A stretch of 6,061 bases of DNA from Paracoccaceae bacterium. Its GTDB lineage: Bacteria; Pseudomonadota; Alphaproteobacteria; Rhodobacterales; Rhodobacteraceae. The position numbers were made by a program, and so were the translations under genes. Location of the stretch: contig JAASTF010000199.1 in NCBI GenBank assembly GCA_021767525.1, forward strand, positions 1 to 6,061, written 5' to 3'. Shown piece after piece: positions 1 through 6,061 of this stretch. The notes beneath the pieces are model-generated. The model made no database searches. It was not told where the DNA came from and worked only from the letters and a program-made list of their open reading frames with translations. Each line of letters begins with the position of its first letter. The first letter of the stretch is position 1.

Positions 1-114
1 GGGGCGGGGTCGGGCTGGGCCTATCTGAAATGGCAATCCAAGGGCGGGCTGGGGCGCATCATCGATGATTTCGTCGCCCGAAACCCGCGGTTTTTCAGCC
101 GCTTCAAGCGGTAA
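1..114 (+). CDS. 3' end of an unrecognised protein-coding gene
   Basis: Only the last 37 codons are present, ending in TAA at 112-114. The other two plus-strand frames are closed by stops (TGA at 26-28 and one near 64), while this frame is open and its third codon positions are strongly G/C, as in the neighbouring genes. The visible C-terminus is basic and amphipathic, with tryptophans and a run rich in Phe and Arg ending in FSRFKR. I do not recognise a family from so short a tail and assign no function. It lies 43 bp upstream of the transporter gene on the same strand, so the two may be co-transcribed. The short GC-rich gap has only a weak inverted repeat and no T-tract. Confidence 0.55.
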   Translation, partial: GAGSGWAYLKWQSKGGLGRIIDDFVARNPRFFSRFKR

Positions 115-157
115 GGCTGCTTGACGGCGGGCGGGCTTTGCCCTCTGACTGCCCGCG

Positions 158-1051
158 ATGGAGCGCAAGGATCATATCGACCTGTTCGGAGTTGTGTCTC
201 TGGTGGGGTTTGCCTGCCTGCTGGCCTTCAACCAGGTGGTGATCAAGGTCGGCACTGGTGGCTTTCAGCCGGTATTCATGGCCGGGTTGCGCTCGGTCGG
301 GGCGCTGGGGGTGTTGCTGATCTGGATGTGGCTGCGCGGGGTGCGGGTGGATTTCGACCGCCGCTACTGGGCCTCGGGCATTCTGTTGGGTGCGTTATTC
401 GGGTTTGAATTCGTCTGCCTGTTCTGGGCGCTGGACAACACCACCGTGTCGCGCGCCTCGATCCTGTTTTACACGATGCCCATGATGCTGGCGGCCGTCG
501 CGCATTTCGTGCTGCCGGGCGAGCGGCTGACATGGCGGCGCACGGCGGGGCTGGTGCTGGCGATGACGGGTGTCGCGCTGGTGCTTTCGGTCCGCAAGGG
601 CGGCGAGGCCAGCGTTCTGGGCGACGTCGCGGCGCTGGCGGCGGCGGCGGGATGGGCGGGCATCGCATTAACCGTTCGGCTGACGCCGGTATCGGAACAG
701 CGCCCCGAAATGCAGCTAATGTGGCAACTAATCGTGTCGTCCGTGATGCTGATCGCGGCGGCGTTCTTTTTTGGCCCCTTCCTGCGCGACCCCCAGCCGG
801 TGCACCTATGGGCGCTGGCCTACCAGGTCGTTTTGGTGGCCAGCCTTGGCTATATGTTCTGGTTTTTCCTGATGGCGCGCTACCCGGCCTCGGGCGTGGC
901 GAGCTTCAGCTTTTTGTCGCCTGTACTCAGCGTGTTTTTCGGCTGGGCGCTTTTGGGCGAAGAGGTTGGGTGGAACACCGTTGCCGCCCTGGTGCTGGTG
1001 GCCATCGGGCTGGTGCTGATCAACCGTCGCGGCCGGGTGCAAAACGCGTGA
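158..1051 (+). CDS. EamA-domain (DMT superfamily) transporter, ten membrane helices
   Basis: This 297-residue inner-membrane protein has the duplicated EamA architecture: two halves of five hydrophobic helices each. Approximate helices are at residues 10-31, 40-61, 70-92, 100-119, 128-144, 152-174, 185-208, 216-242, 245-266 and 272-288. The second half carries the typical end-of-repeat motif, in which SFLSPVLSVFFGWALLGEE precedes the last helix. The length is normal for the family. EamA proteins export or import small metabolites (amino acids, nucleosides, drugs and others); the substrate cannot be read from sequence. The start is fixed: in-frame TGA stops lie at 122 and 146, and the next ATG is at 278-280. 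No Shine-Dalgarno sequence precedes the ATG, so translation may depend on the upstream gene or be weak. The stop codon lies inside a hairpin that probably ends transcription. A GCG-rich run near 629-652 encodes the alanine stretch of helix 6. Confidence 0.9.
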   Translation: MERKDHIDLFGVVSLVGFACLLAFNQVVIKVGTGGFQPVFMAGLRSVGALGVLLIWMWLRGVRVDFDRRYWASGILLGALFGFEFVCLFWALDNTTVSRASILFYTMPMMLAAVAHFVLPGERLTWRRTAGLVLAMTGVALVLSVRKGGEASVLGDVAALAAAAGWAGIALTVRLTPVSEQRPEMQLMWQLIVSSVMLIAAAFFFGPFLRDPQPVHLWALAYQVVLVASLGYMFWFFLMARYPASGVASFSFLSPVLSVFFGWALLGEEVGWNTVAALVLVAIGLVLINRRGRVQNA

Positions 1052-1064
1052 ATCACGCGTTTTT
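1041..1064. terminator. Bidirectional intrinsic terminator overlapping the transporter stop codon
   Basis: A perfect 10-bp inverted repeat, AAAACGCGTG (1041-1050) and CACGCGTTTT (1054-1063), encloses a 3-nt AAT loop. On the plus strand the GC-rich stem CGCGTG/CACGCG is followed by five T residues (1060-1064), as in a rho-independent terminator. Read on the minus strand, the same element has a four-T tail (positions 1044-1041), so it could also stop mnmA transcripts. The TGA stop of the transporter (1049-1051) lies in the stem and loop. The structure is seen in the sequence; termination is inferred. Confidence 0.7.
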
Positions 1065-1091
1065 ATCAGAGTTTTTCTGGAAAACTCTGAT
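1065..1091. repeat. Perfect 11-bp inverted repeat between convergent genes
   Basis: The arms ATCAGAGTTTT (1065-1075) and AAAACTCTGAT (1081-1091) are exact reverse complements around a 5-nt loop, TCTGG. The element sits 1 nt after the terminator hairpin and 9 nt beyond the mnmA stop codon. For mnmA transcripts it is the first hairpin met, and it is followed by five A residues rather than T residues, so on its own it is not a classical terminator. It may protect transcript 3' ends, assist the adjacent terminator, or be one copy of a dispersed palindromic repeat; one copy cannot settle this. Confidence 0.65.
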
Positions 1092-1100
1092 CCGCGCCGC

Positions 1101-2243
1101 TCAGCCTTTCCAGATCCAGCCGCCGCCCAGGATGCGGCTGCCACCGGTTTCGTAAAAGACGCAGGCCTGCCCGGGGCTCACGCCCTCTTCGGGCGTCAGC
1201 AATTCGACATTGGCGGTCGTGGCCGAAATCGGGCGGATGATCGCCTCGCGCGGGGGGCGGGTCGAGCGGACCTTGACCGATACATGCCATTCCTCGCGGC
1301 TGTCGAAGGGCGCATCGCCCAGCCAGTTGATTTCGCGCACGGGCACGATGCGGGTTGCCAGCAATTCCTTGGGTCCGACGACAACCTGCTTGGCGTCCAC
1401 GTCCAGCTTGACCACGTAAAGCGGCTCGGATAGGCCGCCGATGCCAAGGCCGCGGCGCTGCCCGATGGTGTAATGGATGACGCCATCATGGCTGCCCAGA
1501 ACGCGGCCATCGACATGCACGATCTGCCCCGGTTCGGCCGCGCCGGGGCGCAGCTTTTCGATGACGCTGGCGTAATTGCCATTCGGCACGAAACAGATGT
1601 CCTGGCTGTCGGGTTTGTCAGCGACGGCCAGCCCGTATTTCGCCGCCAGTTCGCGGGTCGCGTCCTTGGACGGCAGGTGCCCCAGCGGAAAGCGCAGGTA
1701 ATCCAGCTGTTCCGGCGTGGTCGAGAACAGGAAATAGCTTTGATCTCGGTTGGCATCCGCGGCGCAATGCAGCTCGGGGCCGCGCGCGCCCATCTTGCGC
1801 TGAATATAGTGGCCTGTCGCCATGCAATCGGCCTCGAGATCGCGCGCGGTTTCCAGCAGGTCCTTGAACTTGACCCGTTCGTTGCAGCGGATGCAGGGCA
1901 CAGGCGTCGCGCCGGCAAGATAGCTGTCGGCGAATTCGTCGATCACCGCGTCCTTGAAGATGTTCTCGTAATCCAGCACGTAATGCGGAAAGCCCATTTC
2001 CTCGGCCACGCGGCGGGCATCGTGGATATCTATCCCTGCGCAACAGGCGCCTTTCTTGGCCAGCGCCGCGCCGTGATCGTAAAGCTGCAGGGTGACGCCT
2101 ACCACGTCATAGCCTTCTTCAGCCAGCTGGGCCGCAACCACGGACGAATCCACGCCGCCCGACATCGCCACCACCACCCGGGTTTCCGAGGGCGGCTTGG
2201 CGAAACCAAGCGAGTTCAGCGGTGTGTCTGTATCGAGGGCCAT
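1101..2243 (-). CDS. mnmA: tRNA-specific 2-thiouridylase MnmA
   Basis: This cytoplasmic enzyme of 380 residues adenylates and then thiolates uridine 34 of the Lys, Glu and Gln tRNAs, taking sulfur from a persulfide relay (TusE or directly from a cysteine desulfurase, depending on the organism). The ATP-pyrophosphatase P-loop SGGVDSS is at residues 28-34. The two catalytic cysteines are placed by motif at Cys120 (PCIRCNERVKF) and Cys217 (DSQDICF), matching E. coli Cys102 and Cys199. The C-terminal part (about 225-380) contains the IGQRRGLGIGG motif and the beta-barrel domains ending in GGGWI. Extra cysteines are present at 67-68 and 117. The N-terminal extension before the P-loop is about 20 residues longer than in E. 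coli. The start is supported by AAGGGAGG five bases upstream. The gene is transcribed alone, convergent with the transporter and divergent from sciP, with its own sigma70-like promoter. All recognised motifs are intact. Confidence 0.97.
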   Translation of the reverse strand: MALDTDTPLNSLGFAKPPSETRVVVAMSGGVDSSVVAAQLAEEGYDVVGVTLQLYDHGAALAKKGACCAGIDIHDARRVAEEMGFPHYVLDYENIFKDAVIDEFADSYLAGATPVPCIRCNERVKFKDLLETARDLEADCMATGHYIQRKMGARGPELHCAADANRDQSYFLFSTTPEQLDYLRFPLGHLPSKDATRELAAKYGLAVADKPDSQDICFVPNGNYASVIEKLRPGAAEPGQIVHVDGRVLGSHDGVIHYTIGQRRGLGIGGLSEPLYVVKLDVDAKQVVVGPKELLATRIVPVREINWLGDAPFDSREEWHVSVKVRSTRPPREAIIRPISATTANVELLTPEEGVSPGQACVFYETGGSRILGGGWIWKG

Positions 2244-2248
2244 GATGG

Positions 2249-2256
2249 CCTCCCTT
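2249..2256 (-). promoter_or_regulatory. Ribosome binding site of mnmA
   Basis: The minus strand reads AAGGGAGG, 5 nt before the ATG at 2243-2241. This is the strongest Shine-Dalgarno match in the window and it decides the mnmA start. Confidence 0.8.
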
Positions 2257-2283
2257 CGGTCGCGCGTGTCAGAAGTCGGCGAG

Positions 2284-2311
2284 AATATAGGAAAATCCTA
2301 AGCACTCTCAA
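2284..2311 (-). promoter_or_regulatory. Predicted sigma70-type promoter of mnmA
   Basis: Read on the minus strand, TTGAGA (2311-2306) is separated by 16 bp from TATATT (2289-2284). Each hexamer matches the consensus at five of six positions. Transcription would start near 2277, giving a leader of about 35 nt that includes the ribosome binding site. In such GC-rich DNA this AT-rich pairing at the right distance stands out. The promoter is inferred from sequence only. Confidence 0.6.
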
Positions 2312-2319
2312 GCCCCGGT

Positions 2320-2334
2320 TTCATCCCTCATTAA
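2320..2334 (+). promoter_or_regulatory. Candidate CtrA box upstream of sciP (one mismatch)
   Basis: TTCA-N7-TTAA matches the CtrA consensus TTAA-N7-TTAA with one mismatch. It ends 46 bp before the sciP ATG and begins 8 bp beyond the -35 hexamer of mnmA. A CGTCG pentamer (2338-2342), resembling the reported SciP target (T/C)GTCG as I recall it, lies 3 bp downstream. The box may activate sciP or mediate feedback; binding is inferred. Confidence 0.4.
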
Positions 2335-2380
2335 GCGCGTCGCGCCAGTCTGCCCGCAGACACAAACAAGGGTGATCGGC

Positions 2381-2659
2381 ATGTATCTGAAAAAGGTGGA
2401 CGGCCCAAGAGCCGTGACATTGCCTGACGGAACCGTGATGACACGCGCCGACCTGCCGCCGGCGGATACCAAGCGTTGGGTGGCAAGCCGCAAGCTGGCG
2501 GTGGTGCGTGGGGTTTTGTCCGGGCTTATCAGCCGCGAGGCGGCGCTGGAACGCTATGCGCTGAGCAATGAAGAGTTCGACGAATGGCTGCGCGCCATCA
2601 GCACGCATGGATTCGACGCGTTGAAAGCGACCGCGATACAAAAATATCGACAACCGTAG
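2381..2659 (+). CDS. sciP: SciP, DUF1153-family small inhibitor of CtrA-dependent transcription
   Basis: This 92-residue protein matches the DUF1153 family, whose Caulobacter member SciP accumulates in G1 swarmer cells and blocks CtrA from activating its promoters. Both contact with CtrA and direct DNA binding have been reported. The N-terminal part (1-30) carries the strand pattern ending in LPDGTVMTRADLPP. Residues 32-90 form a helical DNA-binding-type region with RWVASRKLAVV (32-42), an ISREAALERYALS turn, and the conserved EEFDEWLRAI segment. I chose ATG 2381 over the in-frame GTG at 2372 because AAGGG with GGTGATC (2368-2377) forms a Shine-Dalgarno sequence for the ATG and overlaps the GTG itself. 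The gene lies 103 bp upstream of ctrA on the same strand, an arrangement I recall from Rhodobacter relatives. That linkage supports the role but does not prove that the Caulobacter mechanism is conserved. Confidence 0.9.
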   Translation: MYLKKVDGPRAVTLPDGTVMTRADLPPADTKRWVASRKLAVVRGVLSGLISREAALERYALSNEEFDEWLRAISTHGFDALKATAIQKYRQP

Positions 2660-2686
2660 ATTGAGTGCGCTAATGATCTCTCATCG

Positions 2687-2701
2687 GTAACTTGCGGTTA
2701 A
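2687..2701 (+). promoter_or_regulatory. Candidate CtrA box upstream of ctrA (one mismatch)
   Basis: GTAA-N7-TTAA, followed by C, matches the extended CtrA consensus TTAA-N7-TTAAC at all but the first base. It is in the sciP-ctrA gap, 61 bp before the ctrA start, in a locally AT-rich stretch. This position suits autoregulation of ctrA as known in Caulobacter. It is one of only five TTAA tetramers I find in the window, and the only other with a near-matching partner 7 bp away is the one upstream of sciP. Confidence 0.55.
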
Positions 2702-2719
2702 CTATTTTTGTTCACGTTT

Positions 2720-2724
2720 GATTC
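2720..2724. promoter_or_regulatory. GANTC (CcrM-type) methylation site in the ctrA leader
   Basis: GATTC lies 38 bp before the ctrA start codon. In Caulobacter, CcrM methylates adenine in GANTC, and methylation of a site in the ctrA P1 promoter delays ctrA expression until fork passage. A similar role here is inference; the site could occur by chance. Confidence 0.35.
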
Positions 2725-2762
2725 CAATCGGAGCTGATCCCAATGAAACGGAGAGACTGAAT

Positions 2763-3488
<726 letters not shown>

Positions 3489-3528
3489 GGCAAGGACGAA
3501 CCACTCACGGACTGGACCTTGACCGGAC

Positions 3529-3566
3529 GCGCCCCTATCACTTCTGCGAAGCGGTGATAGGGGCGC
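3529..3566 (+). promoter_or_regulatory. 13-bp perfect hairpin enclosing the ligA ribosome binding site
   Basis: The arms GCGCCCCTATCAC (3529-3541) and GTGATAGGGGCGC (3554-3566) are perfect reverse complements around a 12-nt loop, which can itself form a TTC/GAA mini-stem. The right arm contains AGGGG (3559-3563), the only plausible Shine-Dalgarno sequence for the ligA ATG, 7 nt before it. The stem ends 4 nt before the start codon. No T-tract follows, so it is not a standard terminator. It could limit ligA translation, or the DNA palindrome could be an operator; both roles are inferred. Confidence 0.6.
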
Positions 3567-3570
3567 AGTC

Positions 3571-5691
3571 ATGACAAGAGAGATCGAGGTTGACCAACTG
3601 ACACGCGACCAGGCTGCGCAGGAACTGGCGCGGCTGGCCCGGCTCTTGATGCAGGCCAACACGGCCTATCACCAGGATGATGCGCCCGAAATCTCGGACG
3701 CCGAATATGACAGGCTGAAAGCGCGCAACCTGGCGATCGAAGCGCGCTTTCCCGACCTTAAACGCGACGACAGTCCCAGCGAACAGGTCGGCGCGGCCCC
3801 GGCCGAAGGGTTCGGCAAGATCACCCACACGGTGCGGATGATGAGCCTTGGCAACGCCTTCGACGCCGAGGACGTGGCCGAGTTCGACCGGGCGATTCGC
3901 AAGTATCTTGGCCTTGGCACCGACGCGCCGCTGGCCTACACCGCCGAGCCCAAGATCGACGGGCTGAGCCTGTCGCTGCGATATGAGAAGGGGCGGCTCG
4001 TCAGCGCGGCAACGCGGGGCGACGGGGCCGTGGGCGAAAACGTTACCGAAAACGCGCGCACCATCGACGATATTCCCCACAGCCTGACCGGGGCGCCCGA
4101 CGTGCTGGAGGTGCGCGGCGAAGTCTATATGAGCCATGCGGATTTCGAGGCCCTGAATGCGCGCCAGGCCGAGCGCGGCGGCAAGACCTTTGCCAACCCG
4201 CGCAACGCCGCTGCCGGGTCGCTGCGCCAGCTTGATCCGGAAATCACCCGTGCGCGCCCTTTGCGCTTTTTCGCCTATAGCTGGGGCGAGCTGTCCGAGC
4301 CACTGGCCGACACGCAGATGGGCGCGATTGCAAGGCTGTCGGCGCTGGGGTTCTCGACCAACCCGCTGACCGAGCGCTGCGATGGGCTGGACGACCTGCT
4401 GGCCCATTACGCGCAGATCGAACAGCAGCGCGCCACGCTGGGCTATGACATCGATGGCGTCGTCTACAAGGTCGATGACCTGTCCTATCAGGGGCGGTTG
4501 GGATTTCGCTCGACCACGCCGCGTTGGGCCATCGCGCATAAATTTCCCGCCGAACTGGCCTGGACCCGGCTCGAGGCGATCGACATCCAGGTGGGCCGCA
4601 CCGGCGCGCTAAGCCCTGTGGCGCGGCTGACGCCTGTGACCGTGGGCGGTGTCGTGGTCAGCAATGCCACGCTTCATAACGAGGATTACATCGCCGGCCG
4701 CGACGCCAAGGGCCGGGAAATCCGCGACGGCAAGGATATTCGCGTGGGCGACTGGGTGCAGGTTTATCGCGCGGGCGACGTGATTCCGAAGATCGCGGAT
4801 GTGGATCTTTCGAAACGCCCCGACGATGCGCAACCTTATGATTTTCCAACCGAATGCCCCGAATGCGGGTCCGACGCCATCCGCGAAGAGGGCGACGCGG
4901 TGCGCCGCTGCACCGGCGGGCTGATCTGCCCGGCGCAGGCGGTGGAAAAGCTGAAACATTTCGTCAGTCGCGCGGCCTTTGACATCGAGGGGCTGGGCGC
5001 CAAGCAGGTCGAACAATTCTACCGCGACGGCTGGATCAAGGAGCCGGCCGACATCTTCACGTTGGAAGAACGCTATGGCACCGGCCTGCAACAGCTGAAA
5101 AACCGCGAGGGCTGGGGCGAGAAATCGGCCACCAACCTGTTCCGCGCCATCGACGACAAGCGCCGGATCCCCTTTGGCCGGCTGCTGTTCGCGCTTGGCA
5201 TCCGCCATGTGGGCGAGCAGGCCAGCAACCTGCTGGCGCGGTTCTATGGGTCGTGGGACGAGTTCATCAAGGCAATGGACGGCGCGAAAGACTGCGCCGG
5301 CCCGGAATGGGAGCGTCTGCTGGGCATCGACGGGGTGGGCGAGGTCATGGCCCGCGCCCTGGTCACCGCCTTCGCGCAAGAGCACGAGCGTAAAAGCATT
5401 GATCGGCTGACCGCGCACTTGACCGTGGAAGAGGCCACGCAACCCGACACATCCGGCAGCCCCGTGGCGGGCAAAACGGTGGTGTTCACCGGCACGCTGG
5501 AAAAGATGACACGGGCCGAGGCCAAGGCGCGGGCCGAGGCATTGGGCGCCAAGGTTTCGGGCAGCGTCTCGGCCAAGACCGACCTGCTGGTGGCCGGGCC
5601 GGGCGCGGGATCAAAGGCCAAGAAAGCGGCCGAACTGGGCGTTGACACCATCGACGAAGATGGCTGGCTGGCCCTGATCGGCGACGCATGA
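3571..5691 (+). CDS. ligA: NAD-dependent DNA ligase LigA
   Basis: LigA seals nicks with 3'-OH and 5'-phosphate ends using NAD+, joining Okazaki fragments and completing repair; it is normally essential. The 706-residue sequence shows the full bacterial domain order. Domain Ia (about 1-75) carries the NMN-binding motif YHQDDAPEISDAEYD. The nucleotidyltransferase domain has catalytic Lys128 in KIDG (128-131), then RGDGAVGENVT, FANPRNAAAGSLRQLD and DGVVYKVDD. An OB fold follows, with VGRTGALSPVARL and TLHNED. The zinc finger Cys429, Cys432, Cys447 and Cys453 has the same spacing as E. coli LigA. Helix-hairpin-helix repeats include LGIRHVGE and LLGIDGVGE, and a BRCT domain spans about 631-706. 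It is about 35 residues longer than the E. coli enzyme. The start is firm: no ATG, GTG or TTG lies between it and the in-frame TGA at 3520. It lies 82 bp after ctrA and overlaps recG by 4 nt. Confidence 0.98.
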   Translation: MTREIEVDQLTRDQAAQELARLARLLMQANTAYHQDDAPEISDAEYDRLKARNLAIEARFPDLKRDDSPSEQVGAAPAEGFGKITHTVRMMSLGNAFDAEDVAEFDRAIRKYLGLGTDAPLAYTAEPKIDGLSLSLRYEKGRLVSAATRGDGAVGENVTENARTIDDIPHSLTGAPDVLEVRGEVYMSHADFEALNARQAERGGKTFANPRNAAAGSLRQLDPEITRARPLRFFAYSWGELSEPLADTQMGAIARLSALGFSTNPLTERCDGLDDLLAHYAQIEQQRATLGYDIDGVVYKVDDLSYQGRLGFRSTTPRWAIAHKFPAELAWTRLEAIDIQVGRTGALSPVARLTPVTVGGVVVSNATLHNEDYIAGRDAKGREIRDGKDIRVGDWVQVYRAGDVIPKIADVDLSKRPDDAQPYDFPTECPECGSDAIREEGDAVRRCTGGLICPAQAVEKLKHFVSRAAFDIEGLGAKQVEQFYRDGWIKEPADIFTLEERYGTGLQQLKNREGWGEKSATNLFRAIDDKRRIPFGRLLFALGIRHVGEQASNLLARFYGSWDEFIKAMDGAKDCAGPEWERLLGIDGVGEVMARALVTAFAQEHERKSIDRLTAHLTVEEATQPDTSGSPVAGKTVVFTGTLEKMTRAEAKARAEALGAKVSGSVSAKTDLLVAGPGAGSKAKKAAELGVDTIDEDGWLALIGDA

Positions 5692-6061
5692 GCGGGCGGC
5701 CCGAACCCCTGTTCCCGCTTTTCGCGGGGATCGAGACGCTGGATGGCGTGGGGCCGAAGACCGCGCAATTGCTGGAGCATATGGACATCACGCGCCCGCG
5801 CGACCTGGTGTTCACGCTGCCCCATACCGGCATCGACCGCACGCCGCGCGACAGCGTTCTGGGTGCCGATCTGCCGCAGGTTCTTACGGTCGAGGTGACG
5901 GTGGGGCAGCACCGCGCACCGGCGCGCAAGGGCGGGGCCTATCGCATCACGGTCGAGGATGCGAAAACCAGTTTCCAGGTCGTCTTTTTCCACGCGCGTG
6001 GCGATTACCTGCAAAAGCTGCTGCCGACGGGGCAGCGGCGGGTGGTGTCGGGCCGGGTCGA
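5688..6061 (+). CDS. recG: RecG, ATP-dependent DNA helicase (5' part only)
   Basis: The first 124 codons of recG are present before the window ends. RecG remodels stalled replication forks and branch-migrates Holliday junctions and R-loops. The visible part is the N-terminal wedge region: a short helical segment with LDGVGPKTAQLLEHM (18-32), the RPRDLVFTLP motif (36-45), and the beginning of the OB fold that contacts branched DNA, with GGAYRITVED (82-91) and the hallmark FFHARGDYLQKLLPTGQRR (100-118). The helicase motifs lie beyond the window. The ATG overlaps the ligA stop as ATGA and has no clear Shine-Dalgarno sequence, so translation is probably coupled to ligA and both would share regulation. 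The reading frame is intact to the edge. Confidence 0.93.
   Translation, partial: MSGRPEPLFPLFAGIETLDGVGPKTAQLLEHMDITRPRDLVFTLPHTGIDRTPRDSVLGADLPQVLTVEVTVGQHRAPARKGGAYRITVEDAKTSFQVVFFHARGDYLQKLLPTGQRRVVSGRV

Noticed and set aside
128..156. GC-rich inverted repeat (GCGGGC at 131-136, GCCCGC at 151-156) before the transporter start, as a terminator
   Set aside because: The arms are short and simple in sequence, there is no T-tract, and such repeats are expected in GC-rich DNA.
629..652. GCG-rich run as a microsatellite or phase-variation tract
   Set aside because: It encodes an alanine-rich part of a membrane helix, is interrupted, and has a 3-nt unit that would not shift the frame.
668..671. 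TTAACC half site inside the transporter gene as a CtrA site
   Set aside because: There is no partner half site 7 bp away on either side and it is within a coding region. The TTAA tetramers at 3025 and 3758 were rejected for the same reason.
1473..2375. Long plus-strand open frame of 300 codons opposite mnmA
   Set aside because: It is antisense to a clearly recognised mnmA with intact motifs, and resembles no family I know. Long antisense frames are usual in GC-rich genes.
3519..3547. Possible ligA promoter: TTGACC at 3519-3524 with a -10 region about 17 bp downstream
   Set aside because: The -10 position reads TTCTGC, a poor match, and lies in the hairpin loop. I cannot support a promoter here, though ligA may have one in this gap.
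3538..4539. Long minus-strand open frame of 333 codons across the ctrA-ligA gap and 5' ligA
   Set aside because: It is a shadow of ligA with composition typical of reverse-frame translation, and has no recognisable domain.

Overview
This is a GC-rich chromosomal window whose protein sequences and gene order (mnmA, sciP, ctrA, ligA, recG) point to an alphaproteobacterium of the order Rhodobacterales (Roseobacter/Rhodobacter relatives). The attribution rests on recognising CtrA, the DUF1153 protein SciP and the alphaproteobacterial style of MnmA, LigA and RecG. No database search was possible.

Layout. Positions 1-114 hold the 3' end of an unrecognised plus-strand gene, followed at 158 by a ten-helix EamA-type (DMT superfamily) transporter. 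The transporter's stop codon lies inside an inverted repeat with A/T-rich flanks. A second perfect palindrome follows at once, and together they separate the transporter from the convergent mnmA (1101-2243, minus strand), which encodes the tRNA 2-thiouridylase. A 137-bp divergent region (2244-2380) holds a good sigma70-like promoter and ribosome binding site for mnmA, and a one-mismatch CtrA-type box in front of sciP. SciP (2381-2659) and CtrA (2763-3488) come next, 103 bp apart; the gap carries a second one-mismatch CtrA box and a GANTC methylation-type site. A 13-bp perfect inverted repeat then buries the ribosome binding site of ligA (3571-5691, NAD-dependent DNA ligase). The ligA stop overlaps the start of recG (5688 to the window end) as ATGA.

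How the genes work together. SciP and CtrA are a regulator pair: CtrA is the phosphorelay-controlled activator, and SciP is the small protein that restrains CtrA-dependent transcription in Caulobacter. The two candidate CtrA boxes suggest feedback on both genes. LigA and RecG form a replication/repair pair (nick sealing, and remodelling of forks and branched DNA) that is probably translationally coupled. MnmA modifies the tRNA wobble base and is transcribed away from the regulator pair.

Every gene with enough sequence belongs to a known family, and I see no undescribed multi-gene system. The most interesting material is in the non-coding joints: the hairpin masking the ligA ribosome binding site, the stop-codon-embedded convergent hairpins, and the CtrA/GANTC sites around sciP and ctrA. 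No gene-free stretch exceeds 300 bases.
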